DNA of 64,000 nt from Ursus arctos (GCF_023065955.2 NW_026622985.1:456001-520000), one strand, 5' to 3'. Shown: positions 49,379-60,662, numbered from the stretch's first letter. A program made the numbers and translations. Notes: generated by a model not told the origin, from the letters alone.

Positions 49379-49395
49379 GTTGTTGTTGCTGCTGC

Positions 49396-49433
<38 letters not shown>
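49379..49433. repeat. (TTG)n microsatellite with internal GCT units
   Basis: About 18 trinucleotide units, two or three reading gct. It is absent from the partner block at 55-57 kb. Confidence 0.95.
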
Positions 49434-49505
49434 GCCTCTGATTCTGTCCAAAAGAAATCGTGTTGGGTTAAAATGCTTGTATTTAGGCAAAGCAGCTGTG
49501 TGTCA

Positions 49506-49610
49506 CAGAGCAATGGTCTGGGAACTCAGACTCCCAGATTTGAATCCAGCTCTGGAACTTTTGAAATTGTGAGATCTCAAACAAGAGCTAGACCCTCTAA
49601 TTCACCTTTC
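49506..49610 (+). mobile_element. MIR-like SINE
   Basis: agagcaatggtctgggaact, cagatttgaatccagctctg and a decayed remainder match MIR 5'-core wording. The related piece in block Q copy 2 is near 55980-56090. Confidence 0.6.
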
Positions 49611-50388
49611 TGACCACGTGACAGGTGTTCATTCATTCAATGCTCATCACACACTTATGCGATGATTTGTTTCCTTTCCCTATTCCTCAGGTGGAGGAAT
49701 GGAGGCACAGAGATGAATGTGACCAGGTTCATGAACTCCTCTAAGTAAAGGAGCCAGGAGGTGAACCCAGGCCTGCAATCCAGTGCTCATGCTCTAACTA
49801 CTGAACCGAACTGCACTTATGACTCAGCCATGGGATCAGTAGTTACTGTGCAAAGAAGCTTTAGCATCTGCGTGGATGTCAGGAATTCCCTGAGCCAAGG
49901 GGAATCCCAAACACTGTTTGTCATTATGAGGTCAGCTCGGTGGTCACATAGTCCAGGGAAGCTCTTGAGCCATAGAAGTCCAGATCTTGCCATAGTCATT
50001 CATCTGAAAAGAACATAGAAAGCCTGGTCCTTTTGAAGCCATGATTGTGTTCAGTTCAAAGATTCTGAGGGTTTGGAGGCACCATTTAGGACAAGCCAGT
50101 CAAACTCTGTTTGAACGCTGGACTACTCCTCAGCACCTGACCTCAATCTGGTCAGAATGGAGGAGACCCTTTCATGGTATTTGATGGCATTGTCAGTATG
50201 AGTAAGCCCTAGTCATGCCGAAATCCTGTGAGCTTAGGGACACTCCTGGGACAAGGAAAAATAAGACTCAAAGAACCAGTTCATGATTAACCTTCTGTCC
50301 AGAGCTGGTCAGTGCCTGGCCAATCAGTGTCATGGCATGGTCACTCTTCAGGGCATGGCACAAATAGAATAAGAATAGGGAGCATGCT

Positions 50389-50503
50389 GGGCGGTGCCTG
50401 GCTGGCTCCGCCAGTGGAGCATTTGACTCTTGATCTCAGGGTCGTGAGTTCAGTCCCCATGTTGGGCATGGAGCCTATTTTAAAAACAGAGAGAAAAGAA
50501 TCG
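50389..50503 (+). mobile_element. Old, 3'-shortened tRNA-derived SINE
   Basis: ggtgcctggctggctccgcc, ttgatctcagggtcgtgagt, ccccatgttgggcatggagc. An older SINE subfamily lacking most of the CT-rich tail. Confidence 0.8.
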
Positions 50504-51118
50504 CGGACATAGTGTTGTAGATTTGATAACATTCTCCCTATGAGCCCTAAAAAAATGCTTGAATGCCATGAACTACACACTTTAGGGACAGTGACCAACA
50601 AGAACTCAAACACTCATAACAGCCTGCGGTCCATCATCCTTGTTTGGACGCGCTTGTCCAGCTGGGCCAGGGAGTGTCCATGCTCCAGTGGGGGCCTTTG
50701 CTCCTTCCGGAGCTCTCCCATTGTTGGCTAGTAAGTGCAAGCATGGAGAGAGGCCATGCTTCATGACTATATACACATAGCCTTGCAAAGCAAGACTAGA
50801 AGTCAAACAGCATCAAATGAATAATGGTGCTTGGTTTTCAATGATAGAACTTCATTATTGACAAATCGTCAACAATTGATGAGCTTCCTCACAAAGGATG
50901 TGAGATGAAATGCAACAGAAAGTCGTGCTTAGATCTGAATCTAAGTCTCTCAATAAAAGGTTGCTTATTATCACGTGCAAAATAGTATACAGCAGATGAT
51001 AGATTTAAATGCAAAAGCAGGTCTGGGTGATCCTTACGGAGAGTCGTGACGGGGGAGCTTCTCCAGGGTGTGGGTATGGAAGGGTCCCTCTTTATGTGTC
51101 CTTTGTATATTCCCTGAT

Positions 51119-51319
51119 TTTTTTAAAAAAGATTTTATTTGAGAGAGAATGAGAGAGCAGAAGCGGTGAGTAAGGGGGATGTGGGGGGGGGGAGGGAGAA
51201 GAGGGACAAGCAGGCACCAAGCTGAGTGCAGAAACAGAGGCCTGGCTCGATCCCAGGACCCTGAGATCATGACCTGAACCAGGTCAGACACGTGACCCAC
51301 TGAGCCACACAGGCGCCCC
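51119..51319 (-). mobile_element. tRNA-Lys-derived carnivore SINE
   Basis: Reverse SINE: tttaaaaaagattttatttg, GA-rich body with a G-run, gatcatgacctgaaccaggt, gccacacaggcgcccc. Confidence 0.9.
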
Positions 51320-52124
51320 TGAGGGGTCCCTCTCAAAGGAGGTGGGGCTTGGTCCCCTGCCACTGCAGGGTCTAGAGAAGGATGGGGAGTCTATAAAGAC
51401 TGGATCTGGGGGAGGAAGGAAGGAACAGGGAAGGTGCCCATTCAGAGCCAGTGCAGTCCCGGTTCACTCTTAGCCAGGCCTTAGCCCAGGCAGTTTGGAG
51501 ACCTACTTAGATCAATACCAGTGAGATACTAGAGGTCATAGGCTTAATTTATTAAACCAGCAAAGCGCTAGCCCAGGTGGCCATTTTTCCAGTTAATTCA
51601 CAGGAACTGCTCAGCCAGGGTTGGTCAGTTGAAGGGAAGCTAATTCTTGGTAGAGCTGTCATGTGACAATTAGTTTGGAAAGTCCTGGCTTCTGAATCAG
51701 CTTGGGAGCCCCGCAGACCGCTGGTCCCTGAGGGTGCTCAACTGGTCCCGGGGAAGGCTCCACGTCAGACAGCTAGTAGGGTGAATGCTGTGGGAGGATG
51801 GCCACAGTTGGGCTTCCCCTGGCCCTTCAGAGGGGCTTGTCAAGGGGCATCTGCACTGTGTTCTGGGTCAGGGGTTGAAACCTAGATGTGCGAAGGTGAG
51901 CCAACTTTGCTGTTGGCTCAGACACCTCCCCCAGGGCATCCACTGTCTCCCATAGACAACTCGGGGCTGGAGGATATGAGAAAGAGATGAGGGAGCCCTG
52001 GTTCAGGGCTGCAGGGCTTGATCTCAGGTGTCTGGGCAGGTGTCAGGTGTTCTGGGACCTCTCTCCCCAAGGAACCAGCTCCATTCCTGTCCCGGCTCCC
52101 CCACTCAACATTAAGTTGTCTCTA
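51320..52124. other. GC-moderate intergenic DNA
   Basis: No recognisable repeat or domain. A donor-like gtgagc follows gatgtgcgaag near 51895, preceded by an acceptor-like tgttctgggtcag, but the 24-nt interval is not supported by anything else. Confidence 0.4.
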
Positions 52125-52330
52125 TAGCTTGGCTTTGGTAAATAGTGCTGCTGAACATGGGCAGATATTTCTCTGAAATCTAGACTTGAATTCAAATGGA
52201 TTTCTTATCCAAGAGTGTGATTGCTGGGTGTAATGGTAGTTCTTTTGTGAATTTTTTTGATGAAGTCCCATATTGTGTTTTCATAGTGACTGCATCAGTT
52301 TACATTCTCTGTGGGGCATTTGAAGGCTAT
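52125..52330 (-). mobile_element. LINE-1 ORF2/3'UTR scrap
   Basis: gcttggctttggtaaatagt, gtgctgctgaacatgggcag and gagtgtgattgctgggtgta correspond to the reversed zinc-knuckle-to-3'UTR part of L1. Heavily decayed. Confidence 0.7.
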
Positions 52331-52660
52331 ATGAACCCTAAGACCTTCCTAAAGCCCTCTCTGACTCAGGTGGCTGTGCTAGGCAAATGATGAACCATGG
52401 GATCAAAAGTTTGAACTCTGATGAACTTATCACTCCTTTTCCTATGGTCTTCTGATAGCAAGATGTCAACAGCTCTTTCTGTTGTCATGCATTTCCCATG
52501 GTCTCTGAGAAAACAAAAAACAAAAGTGAAGAAAACATCCATATTTTCTCTAGGTCTCTGGAAGCTGGCCAGGAGAATAAAACCGAAGGTTCACCCCACT
52601 TTCTGACCCTGTCGAAGGTACCGTGGAAATGCATTCATTAAGTTGATTCAAGAATAATTA

Positions 52661-52848
52661 TTTTAGGGGCACCTGGGTGGTGTCCAACTCTTGATTTTGG
52701 CCCAGGTCATGATGTCAGGGTCATGAGACTGAGCCCCGTGTTGGGCTCCATGCTGGGTATGGAGCCTGCTTCAGATTCTCTCTCCCTTTCCCTATGCCCC
52801 TCCTCTGCTCACACTCTCTCTTTGTCTCTAAAAGAAAAAAGAAGAAGA
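52661..52848 (+). mobile_element. tRNA-derived SINE with internal deletion
   Basis: ggggcacctgggtgg is followed directly by tgtccaactcttga, so about 15-20 bases of the tRNA-like head are missing. Then caggtcatgatgtcagggtc, CT-rich tail and A/G-rich end. Target-site repeat agaataatta (52651-52660) and agaatcatta (52849-52858). Confidence 0.88.
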
Positions 52849-53079
52849 AGAATCATTACACTAGTTTTCAGTGTCCCATACTTAAGACAAAAATGCCAAG
52901 CCATATTATTTTTGTTTCACGTGTGAAAATTTTAATTTAGCTGGTCACTCATCAGTTTATAACCACAGTAGTCAAATGGCATTTGCAACTCAAGTCTGTT
53001 CACATTTCATGGTAGGTATAGTGAAGCTAAGGAATGGACATCAGTCTGTTATTAGATATTAGGAAAAATAGATCTTTTA

Positions 53080-54845
53080 TTATTTTTAATGAATAGACGT
53101 TATTACTTCAAATAGGTTTAGATTAAGATAATAATTGAGCAGATAATATAAAAAGTTTCCCTATCATCCTTATCCCTTGGCGCACAATTTCCACAATCCT
53201 TAAAAGCTTCATCAGTGTGGAACACATGTCACGAATCACAAACCAGTGTAGCGATACTAATACTCATTGAAGGCCAGCATCGCTAGGAAGGTCTGCTCTG
53301 TGTTGTGCAGGAGTATGCGTTTTGACAAATGTGTAAAGTCGTGTATCCACCATGTACAGAGTAACTTCACTGCCTTGAAAATCCTGTGTTTAACCTATTC
53401 ATGCCTTTGCCCTTTCTCTAGAAATCTTAACAACCGTTGACCTTTTGTCATCTCTATAGCTTTCCTTTCTCCAGAATGTCATCTAGTTGGAACCGTAAAG
53501 GATGGTGCTTTTCCAGACTGATTTCTTTCACTTTTATCTATACAGTTCACATTCGTCAATGTCTTTTTGTGACTTGATAGCTCAATTATTTTTTAAATCT
53601 CCTTTTTATTATTGTTTGAGAGAGAGAGTGAAAGTGTGTGGGGAGGGGCAGAGGAAGAGGGAGAGAGAATCTTCAGCAGCCTCCATGCTCAGCAGGGAAC
53701 CCGTCTGACGTGGGGCTGGATATCATGCCCCTGAGATCATGACCTGAGCCAAAATCAAGAGTTGGATGCTTAACTGAGTGAGCCAGCTATGTGCTCCGGT
53801 AGCTCAGCTATGTTTATTACCAAATCATATTGCATTGTAAGGGTGTATTGCTGGTTGTTTCTCCGTTCACCTAGTGTAGGACAGCTTAGTCACCTCTAGA
53901 TTTGGTGTTCATAAATCAAGCTGATAGAAGCACTCCTGGGCCAGTTTTCATGTGGACACATTTTTCAACTCAACCGTGTAAATACCTAGGAGTGAGATGG
54001 CTGGATGACAGAGCAAGACTGTGTTTTGCTTTGTAAGATTTGATAGGATTCACCAGTCAAACCATCTGGGGCCGGCTCTTCCTTTCTGGGAAATGTATTA
54101 ACTATCAGTTAAATGTCTTTGATACCTGCCTGTTCAGATCATCTATTTCCTTTCAGTGGGTTTTGGTAGTTTTGTGACTTTGAAGGAATTGGCCTCTTTC
54201 CTTTCAGGAATCCTAGAATTTTTCCATGTATTCCTTTAGAATCCTTTCAATGTGACGTCTCCTCTTTCATCTCATGTTAATGTGTGTCTTCCCTCTTTCT
54301 TCATGGTTAGTCAGGCTAGAGCTTTATCCATTTTACTGATATTTACAAAGAACCAGCTTTTGTCTTGGTTTGGTTGATTTTGTCTGAGAGTTTTTTGTGT
54401 TCCATTTCATTGGTATCTGCAATTATATGATTTTTTTTCTCTTACTTGCTTTATATGACATGACTCTTTTTTGCCTTGTTTTCTAAGGAGGAAGCCTATT
54501 CACTTTGAATCTTTCTTACTTTCCAACACAATGACATTCAGTAGTATAAATTCTCCCAAGCACTGCCTTTGCATACATTTTTGTCAACATATATTTTCAT
54601 TTCGTTTAGTTCAAAATCTTTTCAAGCTTCTCTTGAAACTTCCTCTTTGACCATTTTTTAAAAATTTCCAGCTATTTGGGGATTTCCCAAGATTTCTTGC
54701 TGTGGTTGAGCTCTAGTTTAATTTCATAGAGGTCTGAGAGCAGCTGTTGTATTGCTTCTACTCTTTGAGATGTGTTGGGGTGTGTTTTATGGCCCAGCAT
54801 GTGGTCTCTTGCTGAATGTTCCAGGTGAGCTGGAGAAACAGTATA
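53080..54845 (-). mobile_element. Very old LINE-1 remnant
   Basis: Decayed L1 in reverse orientation: the 3'UTR-like part at 53080-53590, the zinc-knuckle part near 53990, then ORF2 pieces (tttactgatatttacaaaga near 54332, ggtctgagagcagctgttgt near 54731, gtggtctcttgctgaatgtt near 54800). Interrupted by the SINE at 53588-53797. Confidence 0.65.
53588..53797 (-). mobile_element. Older tRNA-derived SINE
   Basis: Reverse SINE: tattattgtttgagagagag, gaggaagagggagagagaat, gagatcatgacctgagccaa, gagccagctatgtgctcc. Flanking repeats gatagctcaatt and ggtagctcagct (near 53576 and 53798). Confidence 0.85.
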
Positions 54846-54999
54846 TTCTGCTAGAGAGTCTGTGCTCCAGGAAACCTGGATTCCCTGTGTTCCCTTTCCT
54901 GTCTCCTCAGGGCCATGGTTTGTCCTGTGTCCTCCCCTCTCCATGGATCCGAGAGTGGTTGATTTTTCAGTGTCTTCAGGCTTTTTCTTGTTCGTAGGG

Positions 55000-56890
55000 T
55001 GGACAGTGATTGCCATGATCCTTGCATGTGGAGCCCTCTACTTTTGTCTTCATGTGCCTTCAATCTCCCTTCTCCTGAAATGTGTCTTGACTTCAAGATA
55101 TTTGGGCACATGCTGCTTCCATTCATATAACCAGGTCTCCAAAAACAGCCAAGAAGCCTGTGTCTAGATGTCAGCTTACATAGCAAAACACACGTTTTCT
55201 TTGACATTCCACCTTTTACATTGGCTGTTATCCTAAGTTAGAGGTTTACAGAAATATCAGCCATATGCTTTCACTCAATGTGTTACCCTCCCAGAGGTAT
55301 GGACTAGTGAAAATAGAGAATATATGTGTCTTTACATATATCCATTGAGTATCCAGCCTTTCACACACAATGACAGACCAAGAAACCCATTGACTGAGCT
55401 GGATAGATACGCACGTACATAGGGAGTTAGTAACATAGAAAAAAGAAAAGGTAATGTTTTGAGATGAAGAGACATATGAATTTCTGTATGTAGACAATTG
55501 CATCCTTGTGCACATAGAGCTCCAGCTTTAGAAAAGCACGAGCCTCTATTCATGTGGTTGTGAGGTAATGCACAGGTCAGGTCCCCTGAGAATGCATCCA
55601 GCATGCTGTTCAAAGGCGAAGCTCTGGTCATTCGCATGACTGGGCAGCAGGTCTTAGCTTGAGGTGCTCACATGTAGGAGGAGGAAATCACACAAGATGA
55701 TAGAGTTTCACACGTTGTAGAACACAAGTATGTTAGGTACATAAGCTCTCTCTCCCACCAGTAAACTGGTGTTCGTCATGTTGGACCAGATAGCTGTCAG
55801 GTCAGGCAACTAATTCATTCTGGAAGCATCATGCACATTATTTTGGGAAATGGCCACTTAGTGTGTCCTCAGGCAGTCAGCAAAAGCATTTCTGAGACCT
55901 TTATGTGACTCCTTAAACACTGGGTCTGGCTTAACATAAAGGAGTCCTTTTTAGACAAAGCAGGTACCTATCGTGGAGAAAGCACTGGCCTGGGAGCTTG
56001 GACAGCAGAGTTTGACTACAGCTCTGAGTTTTGTGAAGTTATGGCATCTCAGATGAGACATTTCACCTCCAAGGAACCTTCCTGAGCATTTCCACGGCAT
56101 GCTTTACTTACACTAACCATTCAACCCTCACCACCAATGCAGTACTTTGCTTGCTAAGGGCACTCTTCAGATGGAGAAACTGAGGCACAGAGCTGAATGC
56201 AGCCAAGCACACAAGCTCTTAAGTGGAAATGCCAAAATGTTCACCCAGGTGGCTGGGCCCATGCTGCTACTCTGAGATACTGAACTGCACTTACCACACT
56301 GACAAGCATAGCTCTGAGCCATGGGTTCAACAGAAACCATGCAGGATCTTTCCAAGGCCTGTGTATATATCTGAACTGCATGAGTCTACAGAGATCCCAA
56401 GTACTGTCTACCATCATGAGGTGGCCTCAGTGGTCACATGGAGGGCAGACTTGGGCATAGCCCTTAGTGTGAAAGCACACAGAAGGTCCAAACTGTCTGT
56501 CCAGCTCACAGATTTTGAGACTTGAAGCACAACATTGAAAAACCTGGTAAATCTCTCTCAGTGTTGGTTCACTTCTCAGAGGCTGGCCCCAAACGGGAAT
56601 CAAGAGATAGTTTAGTGCTCTTTGATTGTGTGATCACCCTGAGCCCCAGAAAGCCTCCAGTGCTGGCAATGACACACCCAAGCAACAAGGACAAATAAGA
56701 ACTCCAAGTAACATTTGGTTACTAACCCAGGGTCCACTCTTTTTCCTGCACCTCTCTCACAGAGCTGGGGTAGAGGACGTCGGGAGGAACCCAGGCCTCC
56801 CACTGTAAAGGACCATCCCATTAGTGGATGACTACTGCTAGCACGGAGAGCCACCCGACTCAGTGAACACATACATGAGACACACACTGG
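55000..56890. repeat. Ancient duplicated block Q, copy 2
   Basis: Partner of 48440-50800. It carries the same order of landmarks, including the cacaagatga/ttcacacgttg segment (55692-55717; compare 49170-49196), a MIR-like patch near 55990, and the gaggtggcctcag then tggtcacat segment near 56419. It shows no coding feature I can defend. Confidence 0.65.
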
Positions 56891-57164
56891 ACGGAAAAAT
56901 ACCATAAGATTAATGATGTTATTTTTATTTATTTCATATTTTTAAATTTTTGGACTATCTTCTGTCTTAGAGTGTCTTTATTTTTCATCATTATTATTTT
57001 TTAATGGAAGTAGTTGAGTTGACACACCATATTCTATTCTTTCAGGTGTACCTTTGCCTTCAATGGCAAAGCCAGGACTCTGTTTCTCCCTTCTTTGCTG
57101 CTTCTCTTCTCTGCATTTCCTTCCATGAAGAAGGGGGCTCACCAATAGCCAACTGCAGGCTTTC

Positions 57165-57315
57165 CTTTTTTAATTTAAATTCAAATTAGGTAACATATAC
57201 TGTATTAGTAGTTTCAGGGGTAGAACTTAGTGGTTCATCTGTTGCGGTAACAGCCAGTTGTCATTCCATCAAGTGCCCTCCTTGAGGCCCATCACCCAAT
57301 TACCCCATCCCCCCA
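57165..57315 (-). mobile_element. LINE-1 3'-end fragment
   Basis: Reverse L1 3' end: tttaatttaaattcaaatta, ggtaacatatactgtattag, ccatcacccaattaccccat. Only the last 150 bases or so. Confidence 0.8.
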
Positions 57316-57545
57316 CTTCAGCAGCCTCAGTGTGTTCTCTAGATATATGGGAATATGACTCAACTGTTGAAGGACTCAAATCTTGTCATTGGCAAGTGCA
57401 TGCTGTTAAACCAACCACATCCCTCACCAACCCCCCCCTTCAGCAGCCCTCAGTTTGTAATATAGATACACTGTAAATTACTCAACCATCAGAAGGAATC
57501 AAATCTTGCCATTGGCAACTGCATGCTGTTTAACCAACCACATCC
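57316..57545. repeat. Tandem duplication, two units of about 115 bp
   Basis: Each unit runs from cttcagcagcc through tcaaatcttg and cattggcaa to tgcatgctgtt and aaccaaccacatcc. Unit 1 is 57316-57424, unit 2 about 57431-57545. The text derives partly from an L1 3' end. It lies just upstream of the exon-module array. Confidence 0.8.
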
Positions 57546-57638
57546 ATCTCCACTGTTCTGTCGTTCAAGTCAAGCAGAGCACTCTGAGTCATTCATGAGA
57601 TAGAGCACCGTGGCAGGAAGGTACTCTGTGTCCTCTAG

Positions 57639-57700
57639 TCTGTCTCCCATTTGGATGGCCAGTTGGAGGAGCTTCGTCCTGGCAGAACAAATAGAGAGAC
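57639..57700 (+). pseudogene. Relic A-type exon (module 0)
   Basis: The diagnostic acceptor of the downstream A exons, tactctgtgtcct then ctag, occurs at 57622-57638. Read in the same phase (two bases completing a codon), the sequence stays open for 17 codons to a TAG, but no good donor is present and no B exon follows before module 1. It looks like a fourth, decayed or unused copy. Confidence 0.4.
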
Positions 57701-58021
57701 TTCACTACGGGCAGAGGGAGGGGTGGGGCTCCCTCACGACACCACAGTGTGCAACCAGGCGACCTATTTGTAGACTAACTGACTCACATCGACCAGGTTG
57801 CCTTAAGCTAGAAAGTCAAAGGTCTGTTTCTCCTTCGTTTTCTCATCCTCTTGTTGGCTTTTCCTCACCCACCAAGGAGAATGGCCCAGCAGCAGCTCAG
57901 CCCATGCTTCTTAACCAGTCACTCCCATACAGTCTTGTCCCATGTCCATATCAACAGTGATCACAGAGTAATTCCCAAGTAGGACCATCAATGGACTGAC
58001 ACTTACTCTGTGTCCTTTTAG

Positions 58022-58074
58022 AGTCTACCAAGGAGGACCTTGGCAAGAAAGCACTGTGGCCCAACACATCCAGG
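58022..58074 (+). CDS. Exon A1 (53 nt, phase 1 to 0)
   Basis: Acceptor tactctgtgtccttttag, donor gtaagc at 58075. After two bases that finish a codon it reads STKEDLGKKALWPNTSR, a lysine-rich peptide with a potential N-glycosylation motif NTS. It is the shortest of the A exons, and its splice signals are the best conserved in the module. Confidence 0.55.
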
Positions 58075-58484
58075 GTAAGCTTGGCTGTCTTTGCCTGAGA
58101 AAGAAATGTTTCTTACTTGAGTTTCATCTTTTTGAAGTGAGTTCAGCTATGACAACATGACAGTGTAGTTTTTAGACGTGAGGTACCATTTTCTTGGGGT
58201 GTTGGGAGGGAAGGTTGTAAACTGTGTGGTAGGGGACCTTTTACTCAGAAGTGGTTTTTCCTCCCTGAATTAAGAGTTTTGTGATTGTGCTTCAGGGAAT
58301 TTGAGAGATTCATCCCCCAGGAAAAGCTCATGCCTTTTCCACAGGTGCACGCTGTGCTTCCTTTCCAGGCCTTTGTCTTTCCTGCTGATTCTCATTTGGT
58401 TTTCAGTAGTCACCAAGAGAACCAGTGATGACAGAGTATGCATATGACCTGACTCTCAGGGTGTGTTCTTTTCTGTAAATGCAG

Positions 58485-58509
58485 GTGGCCCCAGAACCAT
58501 GTGGAAGTG
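58485..58509 (+). CDS. Exon B1 (25 nt, phase 0 to 1)
   Basis: Acceptor ttttctgtaaatgcag, donor gtacgt at 58510. Codes VAPEPCGS plus one base (G) that pairs with AT of exon A2 to give Asp. Same length as B2 and B3. Confidence 0.55.
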
Positions 58510-58778
58510 GTACGTATTCTGGAATCAGTCCCTTGCTGAGGAAAAACTCTAGATGGTAAGGCAGGTGGGGGGATGTCCTCACTGTCCTCAGTCTGGAGAG
58601 CCATCTGATTCCAGGTTCCTGGTAGGACTGAGGCTTGGGAGTGTGGGGAAAAGCAAACTCCAGGTGAGAAACTATGTGCATGTGTCTCCAGTCCTAGGAA
58701 ACCAATGCATTCCCCCTGGGTGGTGTGGGTGTATGTGCATGAGGCTTGGGGGTTAGTGTCTTGTGTAGTGTGATTGTG

Positions 58779-58891
58779 AGTGTGTGTGTGTGTGTGTTTG
58801 TGAGAGAGAGAGAGAGAGAGAGCAAGAGAAAGAGAGACAAAGACAGAGACACAGAAAGAGAGAAGACAGAAAGATAGAGAGAGAGAGAGAA
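58779..58891. repeat. (TG)n followed by (AG)n, module 1 intron
   Basis: TG run to about 58800 and then impure AG/ACAG repeats. The equivalent intron position in modules 2 and 3 carries different repeats. Confidence 0.9.
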
Positions 58892-59133
58892 ACATGTTTC
58901 TCCAGAAGATATGTCAGACAGATACTGCATGATATCACCCTTCTCCAAAGCCATGTTATCACACTGTGCACTTTAGAGCCTTACTGCAGTGGGTGGCCCA
59001 GCAGGGGCACTTCAGTCCATGCTTGGAAACCAGGTGGCTCCATACACCCCAGCCTCATGTCCATATCAAGCAACATTCCATGAATATTCTTGAGCAACAA
59101 GAGGAATGTGCTGACGGGTACTCTGTGTCCTAG

Positions 59134-59198
59134 ATGCCTTGGAGGAAGACATCGATCCCATCAAAGGAGACAGCGCCGGAGGCACACCTCTCGCCATG
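59134..59198 (+). CDS. Exon A2 (65 nt, phase 1 to 0)
   Basis: Acceptor tactctgtgtcctag, donor gtgagc at 59199. Codes ALEEDIDPIKGDSAGG then TPLAM: acidic, 12 nt (four codons) longer than A1. Its first three bases read ATG, but the phase of the joined frame makes this Asp-Ala and not a start. Confidence 0.58.
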
Positions 59199-59680
59199 GT
59201 GAGCTAGAAGTTCTTTGTCCCAGGAACAGATGTTGCTTTCTTGGTTTCTTTCAAATCAAATTCAGATGAAAATCAGACAATGTATATTTGAGATTATACA
59301 TATAGATCTCATACAATTTTCCTTTTTGAGAGAGCATTGAGTGGTTGTCTCTGCCAACCGTTAGCTGATTTGAGAGGACATTTACCATTGGTGACACCAA
59401 ACTTGGTTCTAAATGCTGTGTTAGGATCCTGTCCCTCAGTAACACTTTCTCCTGCTTGGATGAAGCATTTTGTAGTCACCGTCCTGAATGGACTGGACAG
59501 ACATGTCCCCCAGGAAAAACAACTTCCTAAGGCATCCAGTTCACTTACTTTGGGGTCGTTGGACTCAACCACTGTGCTCCATCTGGGTTCCTAAAGTCAT
59601 TGAGGGAAATAAAGCTCATGAAGACAGACAGTGTATAACATGACCTGAGCCTCGCAGTGTCCTCTTTTCTGTACCTGCAG

Positions 59681-59705
59681 GTGACACCATCAACCAGCGA
59701 GAGCA
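59681..59705 (+). CDS. Exon B2 (25 nt, phase 0 to 1)
   Basis: Acceptor cttttctgtacctgcag, donor gtatgt at 59706. Codes VTPSTSES, a Ser/Thr/Pro-rich octapeptide that could carry O-glycans if the protein is secreted or on the surface. Confidence 0.58.
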
Positions 59706-60122
59706 GTATGTATTCTGGAATCAGCGTCTTCCTGAGATAAAACTCTAGATGTTAATGCAGGTGGGGCATCCTTGCAATCCTCAGTCTGGCGAGCCACCCT
59801 GATTGGTTTGTGGGGGTGTGGGGCACCAGAGATTTCCCAGGTGAAAAAGTGTGCCCATGTGTCTACAGTCCTAGGAAGCCATTGTATTCCCTGTGTGTGG
59901 TGTGGGTGTGTGTGCATGAGGCTTGGGGTTGGGGTGTCTTTTATGACTCTATGTGGTGTGATTGTGAGTGTGTGATTTTGTGTGGGAGACAGGGAGAGAC
60001 AGACACAGACAGAGAGATGCAGAGAGGGAGAGGGAGAGATGGAAAGAGTGAGAGAGAGATTGCATATGTCTCCAGGAGGTGTATCCCACTGCCACTGCAC
60101 AATTCCCATTGTCCACATTCTC

Positions 60123-60178
60123 AAAGAAAGAAAGAAAGAAAGAAAGAAAGAAACAAACAAACAAACAAACAAACAAAA
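60123..60178. repeat. (AAAG)n(AAAC)n microsatellite, module 2 intron
   Basis: About seven aaag units, then six aaac units, directly after attctc. Confidence 0.93.
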
Positions 60179-60332
60179 GAAAAGACGAGATAAAGAAATC
60201 TCATCACAGCGCTCACATTATAGCCCTATTACCGGGGGAGACCCAGTGGTGGCGTTCAGCCCATGCCTGGGAACCAAATGCCTCCATAGGCTCTAACCCC
60301 ATTCATAGCGAGCAATACTCCCTGAGGCATTC

Positions 60333-60524
60333 TTTTTTTTAAAAAGATTTTATTTATTTGAGAGAGAGCGAGTGAGAGCACAAACAAGTGAGAGGGGCAG
60401 AGGGAGAGAGAAAAGCAGACCCTCGCTGAGCAGGAAGCCCCATCCGGGACTTGATCCCAGGACCCTGAGGTCCTGTCTTGAGATGAAGGCAGATGGTTCA
60501 CCAATTGAGCCACCCAGGAGCCCC
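60333..60524 (-). mobile_element. tRNA-Lys-derived carnivore SINE in module 3
   Basis: Reverse SINE: ttttttttaaaaagatttta, GA-rich body, gacttgatcccaggaccctg, gccacccaggagcccc. Modules 1 and 2 lack it, so it post-dates the module duplication. Confidence 0.93.
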
Positions 60525-60585
60525 TCCCCGCATCTTTCTTGAGCAGCACCACCAATACACTGACAGGTACTCTGTGTCCTTCTAG

Positions 60586-60662
60586 ACGTGACTGATGATG
60601 GCGCTGTCTGGTCATGGCTTTTTCAGAGGATCACAGAGGAGGAGGGCCTGCCTCTTGCCAAG
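60586..60662 (+). CDS. Exon A3 (77 nt, phase 1 to 0)
   Basis: Acceptor tactctgtgtccttctag, donor gtgagc at 60663. Begins NVT (Asn formed across the junction, a potential N-glycosylation site), then DDGAVWSWLFQR, ITEEEGLPLAK. Twelve nt longer than A2. Only its end (EEEGLPLAK) recalls A2 (GGTPLAM). Confidence 0.58.

Larger units (their letters stand above)
48440..50800. repeat. Ancient duplicated block Q, copy 1
   Basis: Collinear with about 55000-56890. Matching landmarks include gttatcc (48661 and 55228), the ggcacagag motif (49703 and 56183), and an attatgaggtcag then ggtggtcacat pair (49924-49949 and 56413-56439). Identity is moderate. A (TTG)n tract and a SINE are inserted only here. The 6.5-kb offset is unrelated to the near-identical 6.9-kb duplication. 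Confidence 0.65.

Noticed and set aside
49293..49490. Polyglutamine-encoding frame
   Set aside because: It is only the reverse reading of a (TTG)n microsatellite.
54998..55075. Hydrophobic stretch after an acceptor-like site (WTVIAMILACGALYFCLHV), a possible transmembrane exon for the predicted gene
   Set aside because: No good donor gives the required outgoing phase; the one phase-compatible GT would create a TAG at the junction with exon A1. The partner block Q copy 1 does not preserve the frame.
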